Source: JBQTII01 sp052387905 (GTDB lineage: Bacteria > Actinomycetota > Actinomycetes > Sporichthyales > Sporichthyaceae). From it: DNA of 64,000 nt. The stretch lies in contig JBQTIR010000036.1 of NCBI GenBank assembly GCA_052387905.1, forward strand, positions 62,001-126,000. Reading direction: 5' to 3'. Below, piece after piece: positions 8,050 to 15,812 of the stretch; within the stretch, counting starts at the first letter, position 1, and every line of letters begins with the position of its first letter. The position numbers were made by a program, and so were the translations under genes. The notes below the pieces were generated by a model. It did not search any database, had not been told where the DNA came from, and worked only from the letters and a program-made list of their open reading frames with translations.

Positions 8050-8865
8050 CTACGGGTTGTTCTTCTTGCGGCTCTTGCCCAGGATCAACATCAGCGGGTC
8101 GTACTTGCGGTCCACCACACGCTCCTTGAGCGGGATGATCCCGTTGTCGGTGATCTTGATGTGCTCGGGGCAGACCTCGGTGCAGCACTTGGTGATGTTG
8201 CACATCCCGAGGCCGTGCTTCTCCTGCGCCAGGAGTTGACGGTCGTTGGTGTCGAGCGGATGCATGTCGAGCTCGGCGAGGCGGATGAAGAACCGTGGCC
8301 CGGCGAACGCGGGCTTGTTCTCCTCGTGGTCACGGATGACGTGGCAGACGTTCTGGCACATCCAGCACTCGATGCACTTGCGGAACTCCTGGCCGCGCTC
8401 GACGTCCATCTGCGCCATGCGGTGCTTGCCGTCCGCGCCCTTGGGTCCGGGCTTGAAGGCGGGGATCTGCTTGGCCTTCTCGTAGTTGAAGGACACATCG
8501 GTGACGAGGTCCTTGATCACCGGGAAGGCGCGCAGCGGGGTGACCACGACCTCCTCCCCCGGGGGCAGGGCCGACATCCGGGTCATGCACATCAGGCGCG
8601 GGCGTCCGTTGATCTCCGCCGAGCAGGAGCCGCACTTGCCGGCCTTGCAGTTCCAGCGCACGGCCATGTCCCCGGCGGAGTCGGCCTGGATGCGGAAGAT
8701 GATGTCGAGCACCACCTCACCGTCGTTGACCTCGACCGTGTAGTCCGTGAGCTCGCCGCCGCTGGAGTCGCCGCGCCACACCTTGAAGTTGGCCTGGTAG
8801 CTCTTGGCCTTGTCGACGCCCGGCTGGAAGGCCTTGGGGTTATTGGCCGACTCGGTGACAGTCAC
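8050..8865 (-). CDS. sdhB: succinate dehydrogenase iron-sulfur subunit
   Basis: Carries electrons from the SdhA flavin to the membrane anchor. The 271-residue protein has the [2Fe-2S] set C-x4-C-x2-C-x11-C (NCKAGKCGSCSAE ... RLMC), then the two cluster motifs CIECWMCQNVC and CNITKCCTEVCPEHI for [4Fe-4S] and [3Fe-4S]. Gene order sdhC-sdhA-sdhB and the long N-terminus match the mycobacterial Sdh1 type. The GTG start is preceded by AGGAGG at good spacing and overlaps the stop of a 24-codon mini-ORF (GTGA), which is unusual for this junction. Confidence 0.96.
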   Translation of the reverse strand: MTVTESANNPKAFQPGVDKAKSYQANFKVWRGDSSGGELTDYTVEVNDGEVVLDIIFRIQADSAGDMAVRWNCKAGKCGSCSAEINGRPRLMCMTRMSALPPGEEVVVTPLRAFPVIKDLVTDVSFNYEKAKQIPAFKPGPKGADGKHRMAQMDVERGQEFRKCIECWMCQNVCHVIRDHEENKPAFAGPRFFIRLAELDMHPLDTNDRQLLAQEKHGLGMCNITKCCTEVCPEHIKITDNGIIPLKERVVDRKYDPLMLILGKSRKKNNP

Positions 8866-9002
8866 GCGTCCTCCTTCGTCGGCCGCGCGACTGTGACCGT
8901 GCTCTGCCAGTTGGCTCCCTCGCTGCGCTCGGTCACGAGTCCTCCTTCATCGGCCACGAGACTGGGACAGTGCTCGCTCTGTTGGTTCCCTCGCTTCGCT
9001 CG
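8861..9002. repeat. two 71-bp tandem direct repeats between sdhA and sdhB
   Basis: Units 8861-8931 and 8932-9002 align without gaps and differ at 12 of 71 positions; a third partial gtcac follows at 9003. Each unit carries, on the minus strand, a GTGACCGAGCG start region, an AGGAGG ribosome site and the next GTGA junction. The unit length of 71 equals a 75-base mini-ORF minus the 4-base overlap. Confidence 0.85.
8862..8936 (-). CDS. 24-codon mini-ORF, tandem copy nearest sdhB
   Basis: A GTG-initiated frame beginning VTERSEGAN and ending KEDA, with stop TGA overlapping the sdhB GTG as GTGA. It lies in one 71-bp unit of a tandem duplication and is preceded by AGGAGG (in the neighbouring unit). 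Its sister frame at 8933-9007 has the same length. Reading-frame conservation and linked stop-start overlaps suggest translation, but 8 of 24 residues differ, so it may only couple translation of sdhB to sdhA rather than make a useful peptide. Confidence 0.35.
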   Translation of the reverse strand: MTERSEGANWQSTVTVARPTKEDA

Positions 9003-9007
9003 GTCAC
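8933..9007 (-). CDS. 24-codon mini-ORF, tandem copy nearest sdhA
   Basis: GTG frame beginning VTERSEGTN and ending KEDS. Its GTG overlaps the sdhA stop (GTGA), GAGGAG in the sdhA tail serves as a ribosome site, and its own stop overlaps the GTG of the second mini-ORF. Thus sdhA, two mini-ORFs and sdhB form a continuous chain of 4-base overlaps. Whether the peptide accumulates cannot be judged from sequence. Confidence 0.35.
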   Translation of the reverse strand: MTERSEGTNRASTVPVSWPMKEDS

Positions 9008-10827
9008 TTTGGCTCCTCGAACAGCGCCTTGAGGTCATCGGGCATGACGGGCAGCGGCTGGTGCTTCAGCGACACCGTGCCGTCCTTTTCGGACAGGATG
9101 ATGTTCTTGCTGCCCCATTCCGGAACGGCGGAGGGGAAGTCGTTACGGGTGTGCCCGCCGCGGCTCTCCTCGCGCTCGAGGGCGGCCTTGGCGACCATCT
9201 CCGAGCACAGCAACATGTTCTGCAGGTCGATCGAGAGGTGCCAGCCGGGGTTGAACTGGCGGTGCCCCTCGACGGTCAGATTCTTCGCGCGGGCCTTGAA
9301 GTCCTGCAGCTTGTCCAGGGCGTCGCGCATCTCGTCGGCGTCCCGGATGATGCCGACCAGGGTGTTCATGGTGGCCTGCAGTTCCTGGTGCAACGCGTAC
9401 GGGTTCTCGCCGTTCTCGCGTTCGAACGGTGCCAGGGCTTCCTTGGCGGCAACGTCGATCTGATCCGGCGCCACGGTGACCGCGGCGGCCTTGGTGGCGT
9501 ACTCCGCGGCGGCGATTCCGGCGCGGCGACCGAACACGATCAGGTCCGACAGGGAGTTGCCGCCGAGCCGGTTCGAGCCGTGCATGCCACCGGCGACCTC
9601 ACCGGCTGCGTACAGGCCAGGCACGGTGGCGGCTGCCGTATCGGGTTCTACCTCGACGCCGCCCATGATGTAGTGGCAGGTCGGACCGACCTCCATGGGT
9701 TCGGCGGTGATGTCGACGTCCGCGAGCTCCTTGAACTGGTGGTACATCGAGGGCAGCCGCTTGCGGATGTACTCCGGGGTGCGGCGGCTGGCGATGTCCA
9801 GGAACGCGCCACCGGCGGGGGACCCGCGGCCGGCCTTGACCTCGGCGTTGATCGCGCGCGCGACCTCGTCGCGGGGCAGCAGCTCCGGGGGGCGGCGGTT
9901 GTTCTTCTTGTCCTCGTACCAGCGGTCGGCCTCGGCCTCGTTGTCCGCGGTGTCGGCCCGGAAGAACTCCGGGATGTAGTCGAACATGAAGCGCTTGCCG
10001 TCTTTGTTCTTCAGGATGCCGCCGTCACCGCGGACCGATTCGGTGACGAGGATGCCGCGCACTGACGGCGGCCAGACCATGCCGGTCGGGTGGAACTGGA
10101 TGAACTCCATGTTGAGCAGCGTCGCCCCTACCCGGGCGGCGAGCGCGTGGCCGTCGCCGCTGTACTCCCAGGAGTTCGAGGTGACCTTGAAGCTCTTGCC
10201 GATGCCGCCGGTGGCCAGGATGACGGACGGGGCGTCGAAAGCGACGAAGCGGCCGGTCTCGCGCCAGTAGCCGAACGCGCCGGCGATCGCGCCGCGGTTC
10301 GTGCCGTGCGCGGCTTCGCCGGTGCCGTCGGTAAGCAGCCGGGTGATCGTGCACTCCATGTACACGTCGATGCCGAGTTCGACGGCGCGCTGCTGCAGGG
10401 TCCGGATCATCTCCAGGCCGGTGCGGTCACCGACGTGGGCCAGGCGCGCGTAGCGGTGACCGCCGAAGTCGCGCTGGGAGATCAGACCGTCCTTGGTGCG
10501 GTCGAAGAGGGCGCCGTACTCCTCGAGCTCGTGCACGCGGTCGGGTGCCTCCTGGGCGTGCAGCTGGGCCATCCGCCAGTTGTTCAGCATCTTGCCGCCG
10601 CGCATGGTGTCCCGGAAGTGCACCTTCCAGTTGTCGTCGCTCCAGACGTTGCCCATGGCTGCGGCGATCCCGCCCTCGGCCATCACGGTGTGGGCCTTGC
10701 CCAGCAGGGACTTGCAGACGATCGCGGTGCGCGCACCGGCCTCGTGGGCGGCGATCGCCGCGCGCAGACCCGCGCCGCCGGCGCCGATCACCAGGACGTC
10801 GTAGCTGTGTCGTTCGAGCTCAGTCAT
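9004..10827 (-). CDS. sdhA: succinate dehydrogenase flavoprotein subunit
   Basis: The catalytic subunit oxidising succinate to fumarate (or the reverse). The 607-residue protein starts with the FAD dinucleotide loop VIGAGGAGLRAAIAA; His46 in KAHTVMAEGG is the expected site of covalent FAD attachment, and FHPTGMVWPPS with ESVRGDGG forms the substrate and capping-domain contacts. The frame stays open upstream into sdhC; ATG 10827 places the Rossmann loop at residue 11, as in the family. It lies 32 bases after sdhC and ends in the mini-ORF chain that leads to sdhB. Confidence 0.96.
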   Translation of the reverse strand: MTELERHSYDVLVIGAGGAGLRAAIAAHEAGARTAIVCKSLLGKAHTVMAEGGIAAAMGNVWSDDNWKVHFRDTMRGGKMLNNWRMAQLHAQEAPDRVHELEEYGALFDRTKDGLISQRDFGGHRYARLAHVGDRTGLEMIRTLQQRAVELGIDVYMECTITRLLTDGTGEAAHGTNRGAIAGAFGYWRETGRFVAFDAPSVILATGGIGKSFKVTSNSWEYSGDGHALAARVGATLLNMEFIQFHPTGMVWPPSVRGILVTESVRGDGGILKNKDGKRFMFDYIPEFFRADTADNEAEADRWYEDKKNNRRPPELLPRDEVARAINAEVKAGRGSPAGGAFLDIASRRTPEYIRKRLPSMYHQFKELADVDITAEPMEVGPTCHYIMGGVEVEPDTAAATVPGLYAAGEVAGGMHGSNRLGGNSLSDLIVFGRRAGIAAAEYATKAAAVTVAPDQIDVAAKEALAPFERENGENPYALHQELQATMNTLVGIIRDADEMRDALDKLQDFKARAKNLTVEGHRQFNPGWHLSIDLQNMLLCSEMVAKAALEREESRGGHTRNDFPSAVPEWGSKNIILSEKDGTVSLKHQPLPVMPDDLKALFEEPK

Positions 10828-10859
10828 GTTTCGGAGCCAATCCTTGGGGCGGGGAGCGC

Positions 10860-11654
10860 CTAACCGATGTGCAGGTCGCTGATGGTGTTGGAGGCGACCA
10901 GCAGGACGTAGAAGTCGGCGAACCAGACGGCCAGCAAAGACACCCAAGCCAGCTCCATGTGCTTGGCGTTGAGCTTGGAGACCTGCATCCAGCCCCAGTA
11001 GCGGATCGGGTGCTTGGAGAAGTGGTTGATCTTGCCGCCCATGATGTGTCGGCAGGAGTGGCAGGAGAAGGAGTACGCGAGCAGCGTGATCCCCGCGGTC
11101 AGCAGGACCAGGGCGCCGATGCCGAGCTTCCACTCACCGTCGGAGTAGATCGCGTCGATGCCGTCGTAGGTGATCAGGATCGGCAGCGGGAGCGAGAGCC
11201 AGAAGAAGTACCGGTGCACGTTCTGCAGGATCAACGGGAACCGTGTCTCGCCGGTGTACTTCGCGTGCGGCTCGGCCACGGCGCAGGCGGGCGGTGACTG
11301 CCAGAAGGCCCGGTAGTAGGCCTTGCGGTAGTAGTAACAGGTCATCCGAAAGCCCAGCGGCAGGATCAGGATGAGCAGCGCCGGGGAGAGCGCGAACCAG
11401 TTCCCGATCGGTGTGCCGAGGTGCGAGGAGCCTTCCACGCAGGCGTCGGCCAGGCACGGGGAGTAGAACGGCGAGAGCAGGTGCTCATCGGCCGCGTAGT
11501 ACGCGGTGTCCCAGAAGGCGCGGATCGTCGAGTAGATGATGAACGCGGTGAACACCACGAACGTGATCGCCGGGTCGATCCACCAGCGGTCCTTGCGGAG
11601 GGTGCGGGCGGCAATAGCCGCGCGACCCGGGGAGAAAACTCCGGTGCCTGCCAT
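10860..11654 (-). CDS. sdhC: succinate dehydrogenase membrane anchor subunit
   Basis: A 264-residue membrane protein with about five hydrophobic segments (ITFVVFTAFIIYSTI, ALLILILPLGFRM, YFFWLSLPLPILIT, IGALVLLTAGITLLAYSF, LAWVSLLAVWFADFYVLLV). It matches the single large anchor of actinobacterial Sdh1 complexes, which pass electrons to menaquinone. His in NVHRYFFW and in SCHSCRHIMGGK are candidate heme or quinone-site ligands; that is inferred. AGGAGC lies 10 bases before the ATG. First gene of the sdhC-sdhA-sdhB operon. Confidence 0.85.
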   Translation of the reverse strand: MAGTGVFSPGRAAIAARTLRKDRWWIDPAITFVVFTAFIIYSTIRAFWDTAYYAADEHLLSPFYSPCLADACVEGSSHLGTPIGNWFALSPALLILILPLGFRMTCYYYRKAYYRAFWQSPPACAVAEPHAKYTGETRFPLILQNVHRYFFWLSLPLPILITYDGIDAIYSDGEWKLGIGALVLLTAGITLLAYSFSCHSCRHIMGGKINHFSKHPIRYWGWMQVSKLNAKHMELAWVSLLAVWFADFYVLLVASNTISDLHIG

Positions 11655-11977
11655 CAGTGGGTGCTCCTGATGAAGTGAGGGTGCAGCGTGAGTGGCGCCC
11701 GACCTGCCTCGCCGTCAGGACCATCGCGAATCATCGCGTACCGACGACGGCCTTTCGACATCGGGCCGGACCCACGCACCCCCTCTGAGCTGCACCGACG
11801 CGGGCCCCGTGCAACCCAGATGACCATTGCGTGAACTTAGGGGAGCCTCATAAGCCCTGCTAGAGCGCGTGAGCCCGGGCGATTGTCGGAATCCGCACGA
11901 ACCACGGCGAACGCGGTGCAGCGTGATCGTGGCGGCGCGGTGTGCGAGTTCTCACACCGCCGCGCGACACTAGGGCG
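11655..11977. other. divergent control region between sdh and tmsA
   Basis: The only gap over 300 bases. It holds the sdhC ribosome site on the left, a DtxR-like palindrome fragment at 11833-11855 (GAACTTAGG, four bases, CCTCATAAG) and a hairpin near the tmsA start at 11937-11960. I see no ORF with coding character and no RNA gene. It must contain the leftward sdh promoter and the rightward tmsA promoter, neither of which has a convincing consensus. Confidence 0.6.
11937..11960 (+). promoter_or_regulatory. inverted repeat in the tmsA leader
   Basis: Arms GCGGTGTG (11937-11944) and CACACCGC (11953-11960) pair perfectly around an 8-base loop, 17 bases before the tmsA ATG. It could be an operator or an mRNA hairpin; an alternative GTG start at 11942 lies in the left arm. 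Confidence 0.4.
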
Positions 11978-13345
11978 ATGACGGAGCCCGCCGGCCACGC
12001 GCAGCGTGTGGCCCGCTTGGTGGAGCAGTTCCGCGCGCTCGGGCCCCAGGCGCCGATTCGGCTGGCGAAGAAGACGTCGAACTTGTTCCGGACGCGGGCG
12101 GCGACCGCGGCGCCGGGCCTGGACGTCACCGGCTTCACTCACGTCCTGGCGGTCGACCCGCTCGCCCGGACCGCGAGCGTCGAGGGCATGGTCACCTACG
12201 AACAGCTCCTTGACGCGACGCTGCCGTACGCCCTGATGCCGTTGGTGGTCCCGCAGCTCAAGACCATCACCCTCGGCGGCGCGGTCACCGGGTTGGGGAT
12301 CGAGTCCTCCTCCTTCCGCAACGGCTGCCCGCACGAGTCGGTGACCGAGATCGAGATCCTCACCGGGGACGGCGAGGTTGTCCTCGCGAGGGCGGACAAT
12401 GCCCACGCCGAGCTCTTCCGGGCCTTCCCCAACTCCTACGGGACTCTCGGCTACGCCCTGCGGTTGGAGATCGAACTGGAGCCCGTCAAGGCGTTCGTGG
12501 CCCTGCGCCACCTGCACTTCACCGAGCCGGCGGCCTTCTTCGCCGAGCTGGAGCGGTTGTGCCGGGAGCGCGTCCTCGACGGCGCGGCGGTGGACTTCGT
12601 CGACGGGGTCGTGTTCTCCGCCTCGGAGCTGTACGTGACGGTGGGGACCTTCGTCGATGAGGTCCCGTACCTGTCGGACTACACCTGGACCCAGATCTAC
12701 TACCGCTCCCTGCAAAGCCGCCGGGAGGACTTCCTCACCACCCGGGACTACCTCTGGCGTTGGGACACCGATTGGTTCTGGTGCTCGCGTGCCTTCGGGG
12801 TGCAGAAGCCATGGGTGCGCGCGCTGCTCGGGCGTCGATTTCTGCGCTCGGACGTCTACTGGCAGATCGTCGCGTTGGAACGCCGCACGCACCTGGCCGC
12901 CCGGCTCGAGCGCCGCCGCGGTCGCCCGGCCCGCGAGGACGTGGTCCAGGACGTCGAGGTGCCGATCGAGCGGGCCGCTGACTTCCTGGACTTCTTCCTG
13001 CGGGAGATTCCGATCGAGCCGATCTGGGTCTGTCCGCTCCGCCAGCGCGAGCACGCCGCCCGGTGGCCGCTCTACACGTTCCACCCCGACACGCTCTACG
13101 TGAATTTCGGCTTCTGGTCCTCGGTGCCGCTCGGCCCGGGCCAGTCCGACGGAGACCACAACCGGCTCATCGAAGACGTTGTTGACCGGTTGGATGGCCG
13201 CAAGTCGTTGTATTCCACCTCCTATTATTCCGAAGATGACTTCTGGCGGCTCTACAACGGGGCTGCTTATGCCCTGGTGAAGAAGTCCTATGACCCGCAA
13301 TCACGACTGCTCGACCTCTACGCCAAGTGCGTGCGAGGTCGTTGA
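11978..13345 (+). CDS. tmsA: FAD-dependent reductase of 10-methyl fatty acid synthesis
   Basis: A 455-residue FAD-binding (PCMH/DWARF-type) protein. Visible landmarks are GMVTYEQLLDATLPYALMPLVVPQLKTITLGGAVTGLGIESSS-type FAD-binding strands (about residues 70-110) and a C-terminal substrate domain ending in LLDLYAKC. Next to a cyclopropane-synthase-like methyltransferase this matches the TmsA/TmsB pair, in which TmsB methylates oleoyl lipid to a 10-methylene intermediate and TmsA reduces it to 10-methylstearate (tuberculostearate). Gap to tmsB is 35 bases. The ATG at 11978 is preferred over GTG 11942. The assignment rests on gene pairing plus family, so the exact product is inferred. Confidence 0.78.
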   Translation: MTEPAGHAQRVARLVEQFRALGPQAPIRLAKKTSNLFRTRAATAAPGLDVTGFTHVLAVDPLARTASVEGMVTYEQLLDATLPYALMPLVVPQLKTITLGGAVTGLGIESSSFRNGCPHESVTEIEILTGDGEVVLARADNAHAELFRAFPNSYGTLGYALRLEIELEPVKAFVALRHLHFTEPAAFFAELERLCRERVLDGAAVDFVDGVVFSASELYVTVGTFVDEVPYLSDYTWTQIYYRSLQSRREDFLTTRDYLWRWDTDWFWCSRAFGVQKPWVRALLGRRFLRSDVYWQIVALERRTHLAARLERRRGRPAREDVVQDVEVPIERAADFLDFFLREIPIEPIWVCPLRQREHAARWPLYTFHPDTLYVNFGFWSSVPLGPGQSDGDHNRLIEDVVDRLDGRKSLYSTSYYSEDDFWRLYNGAAYALVKKSYDPQSRLLDLYAKCVRGR

Positions 13346-13380
13346 TCCGACGTCGATGCCCAGACAGGCAGGAGGTAGCC

Positions 13381-14658
13381 GTGTCCCAGACCCCGACAAC
13401 GGCGCTGACGCGTGGCAGGCGAGACATCGCCTCAGTGTTCGCACGTGTCATCGATTCCCAGGTGCCCATCGGTGTGAGCGCCTACGACGGGAGCACCGCC
13501 GGCCCGGCGGACGCGGCAGTGCGCTTCGACATCACCTCACCCGTGGCGCTGAGCTACATGCTCTCCTCGCCGGGAGAACTGGGCCTCGCGCGGGCGTACG
13601 TGACCGGGCACCTGCAGGTACACGGAGATCTCTACCTGGCGCTGTGCGGGTTGCGCTCGGGTGGGGAGATCCTCGAGCTGCGTGACCGCGTCGAGTTACT
13701 GCGCGATCTGGGGCCGCGTCATCTGCGCCCGGTCCCGGTGCCGCCGGAGGAATTGATCCGCAAGGGCGGGCTCACGCGCCATACCCGCCGCCGTGACCGC
13801 AAGGCGATCTCGCACCACTACGACGTGTCCAATCGGTTTTACTCCTGGGTGCTCGGCCCGTCCATGAGTTACACCTGCGCTTGCTACCCGAAGCCGGACT
13901 CCTCGCTGCAAGAGGCGCAATGGAACAAGCACGACCTGATCGCGAGAAAGCTCGGGCTCGAACCCGGAATGCGGCTGCTCGACGTCGGCTGCGGCTGGGG
14001 CGGGATGGTTATGCACGCGGCCAAGGAATTCGGGGTCAAGGCGCTGGGCGTGACGTTGTCCGCTCAGCAGGCGGCTTGGGCACAGCAGGCGATCGCGGAC
14101 CGGGGCCTGTCCCGCCTCGCCGAGGTGCGCCACCTGGACTACCGCGACCTCACCGAGGGCGAGTTCGACGCGATCTCCTCGATCGGGTTGACCGAACACA
14201 TCGGCGCCCGCCATCTGCCCGCCTATTTCGCGACCCTGCGCGACAAGCTGCGGCCCCAAGGCCGACTGTTGAACCACTGCATCACGCGGCCGCTGACGAC
14301 CTTGCCGGCCAAGCCCGGCAAGTTCATCGATCGCTATGTCTTCCCGGACGGTGAGCTCGAGGCCGTGGGCCACATCGTCTCGGTGATGCAGGACAGCGGG
14401 CTGGAGGTTCGGCACTCGGAGAACCTGCGCGAGCATTACGCCAAGACCCTGCACGGGTGGTGCGACAACCTGACCGAGAACTGGGAGGACGCGGTCGCCG
14501 AGGTGGGTGAGAACCGGGCGCGCGTCTGGCTGCTCTACATGGCCGCGTGCCGGGTCGGATTCGAATCCAGGATCATTGAGCTGCACCAGGTGCTCGGGGT
14601 GCGCTGCGACGATGCCGGTGATGCGGCGATGCCGCTGCGGCCCGACTGGACGAACTGA
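13381..14658 (+). CDS. tmsB: SAM-dependent fatty acyl methyltransferase (CFA-synthase family)
   Basis: A 425-residue member of the cyclopropane fatty acid synthase family, which methylates double bonds of phospholipid acyl chains. Seen: ISHHYDVSNRFYSWVLG, the AdoMet loop LLDVGCGWGGM, SIGLTEHIGARHLPAYF and MAACRVGFESRIIELHQ near the C-terminus. An N-terminal domain of about 130 residues precedes the catalytic part, as in TmsB/UfaA-type enzymes. CAGGAGGT lies 6-12 bases before the GTG. Partnering with the adjacent FAD reductase indicates 10-methyl branching rather than a cyclopropane product. Confidence 0.82.
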   Translation: MSQTPTTALTRGRRDIASVFARVIDSQVPIGVSAYDGSTAGPADAAVRFDITSPVALSYMLSSPGELGLARAYVTGHLQVHGDLYLALCGLRSGGEILELRDRVELLRDLGPRHLRPVPVPPEELIRKGGLTRHTRRRDRKAISHHYDVSNRFYSWVLGPSMSYTCACYPKPDSSLQEAQWNKHDLIARKLGLEPGMRLLDVGCGWGGMVMHAAKEFGVKALGVTLSAQQAAWAQQAIADRGLSRLAEVRHLDYRDLTEGEFDAISSIGLTEHIGARHLPAYFATLRDKLRPQGRLLNHCITRPLTTLPAKPGKFIDRYVFPDGELEAVGHIVSVMQDSGLEVRHSENLREHYAKTLHGWCDNLTENWEDAVAEVGENRARVWLLYMAACRVGFESRIIELHQVLGVRCDDAGDAAMPLRPDWTN

Positions 14659-14684
14659 CCGCGCCACAACTGAAGGAGTGCTCC

Positions 14685-14819
14685 ATGTGCAAGCCGGTGA
14701 ACTGTGACTGCGGAAAGACCACCTGGGCGGGGTGCGGTGAGCACATCGACGCAGTCAAGCGCCAGGTCGCCGCTGACCAGTGGTGCGACGGGCACCCGAA
14801 CACCTCGCGCTCGTACTGA
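14685..14819 (+). CDS. 44-residue Cys-rich small protein
   Basis: A short gene with a good ribosome site (GAAGGAG seven bases before ATG). The product starts MCKPVNCDCGKTTWAGCG and has WCDGHP near the end, with Cys2, Cys7, Cys9, Cys17 and Cys34 plus two His, a pattern suited to zinc or other metal binding. I recall similar CK-x-V-x-C-x2-CGK-TW-x-GCG small proteins in actinobacteria and some fungi, all of unknown function. It follows tmsB by 26 bases in the same direction. Confidence 0.65.
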   Translation: MCKPVNCDCGKTTWAGCGEHIDAVKRQVAADQWCDGHPNTSRSY

Positions 14820-14835
14820 ACTGTCTGTCCTGCGT

Positions 14836-15741
14836 TCAGCGCAGGTGGCGCGCCAGGAAGTCCACCTGGGCGGCGACGGAGGTGGCAAACGTCTCGCCGA
14901 CGTAGATGTCGAAGTGACCGACGTCGAGACTCAGTACTTCGGCGCGGGAACCCGCTTTGCGGGCGGCGGCCTTCACTGCGGCCGCCGGCGCGACATTGTC
15001 CTGCTCGGCGATCACGAACAGCGCTGGACAGCGCAGCTTCGCTGCTGAGGTGACCGGGCGATTGGCGGCGATGCCGAGGATCCCCCGCGCGCACATCTCG
15101 TTGCGGAATGTCGGGCCCATGATCGCGCCGTAGCCCGCCACCGACCCGGGTGCGGTGATGACCGCACGGGAGCCGGGTTCGCCCACGACCGGGACGAGGT
15201 AGGGCTTGCGGCGGGTCGCGGCGCGGGTCAGGTCACGCAGCGCCCAGCCGGTGATGCGCGCAACGTGGGCGAGCCCGGCGGTGCGGGTCATCAGCAGCAG
15301 TGCCCGGGTGCCGTCCATCGCGGCGCCCTGGGAGATCACCGCCGCGATGCGCCCGTCCTTGACTGCCACCGGAAGCACGTGGCCGCCGGCGTAGGAGCTT
15401 CCCCACAGGACGATCCGCGTGGGGTCGACGCCGGGTAGGGCCCGGGCGTGCGCGATCGCGGCGTGATAGTCCTGACGGTGCTTCAGATGGTTGACGTCCT
15501 GGCGTGGTTCGCCATCGGAAGTGCCGTAGCCGCGGTAGTCGAAGACCACGACGTCAAGCCCGGCGGCAGCGAAGCGCTCGGCGTAGGGGAGCAGGCCGGC
15601 ATCGCGGGTGGCGCCGAAGCCGTGGCCCATCACGACGGCGGGGCGGCCCGCAGGGGTGCTCAGCGCGTCGGACTCGGCGCTCAGGTGCCAGGCGGCGCAG
15701 CGGGTGCCGTGGCTGGGGAAGGTGATCTCGGGGAGGCCCAT
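14836..15741 (-). CDS. alpha/beta hydrolase
   Basis: A 301-residue serine hydrolase of the dienelactone/BAAT-like type. The oxyanion segment is MGHGFGATRDAGL, the nucleophile elbow GSSYAGG, the acid residue lies in VIAEQDN and the His in DVGHFDIY, so a full triad is present. No signal peptide is visible. The substrate is unknown. A repeated promoter-like element with a strong hairpin lies just upstream at 15752-15807. Downstream it converges on the Cys-rich small gene with 16 bases between stops. Confidence 0.85.
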   Translation of the reverse strand: MGLPEITFPSHGTRCAAWHLSAESDALSTPAGRPAVVMGHGFGATRDAGLLPYAERFAAAGLDVVVFDYRGYGTSDGEPRQDVNHLKHRQDYHAAIAHARALPGVDPTRIVLWGSSYAGGHVLPVAVKDGRIAAVISQGAAMDGTRALLLMTRTAGLAHVARITGWALRDLTRAATRRKPYLVPVVGEPGSRAVITAPGSVAGYGAIMGPTFRNEMCARGILGIAANRPVTSAAKLRCPALFVIAEQDNVAPAAAVKAAARKAGSRAEVLSLDVGHFDIYVGETFATSVAAQVDFLARHLR

Positions 15742-15751
15742 GGGTGCATCC

Positions 15752-15807
15752 TCTCGCTAACGTCAGCGAGAGCGCGCGCTATAGGGCTCCATCTCACTGA
15801 CGCAACG
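15752..15807 (-). promoter_or_regulatory. promoter-like element (copy 2) with overlapping hairpin
   Basis: On the minus strand CGTTGCGTCAG (15807-15797), ATAGCG (15782-15777) and the 14-mer CGCTCTCGCTGACG (15774-15761) are spaced exactly as in the element at 3690. TTGCGT and TATAGC, 16 bases apart, resemble -35/-10 boxes directed at the hydrolase starting at 15741. A perfect 8-bp hairpin, CTCTCGCT/AGCGAGAG around six bases, lies at about 15751-15772. Confidence 0.45.
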
Positions 15808-15812
15808 TGGTT

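Noticed and set aside
8017..10065. A 682-codon rightward frame opposite sdhB and sdhA
   Set aside because: It is the antisense of strongly conserved sdh genes and has His/Val/Gly-rich composition without motifs, as expected from GC-rich antisense frames.
11837..13300. A 487-codon leftward frame opposite tmsA
   Set aside because: Shadow frame without motifs; tmsA on the other strand is well supported by its family and by pairing with tmsB.
14561..14580. A tRNA T-loop-like string in tmsB (GATTCGAATCC)
   Set aside because: It is inside a conserved coding region and no acceptor, D or anticodon stems can be formed around it.
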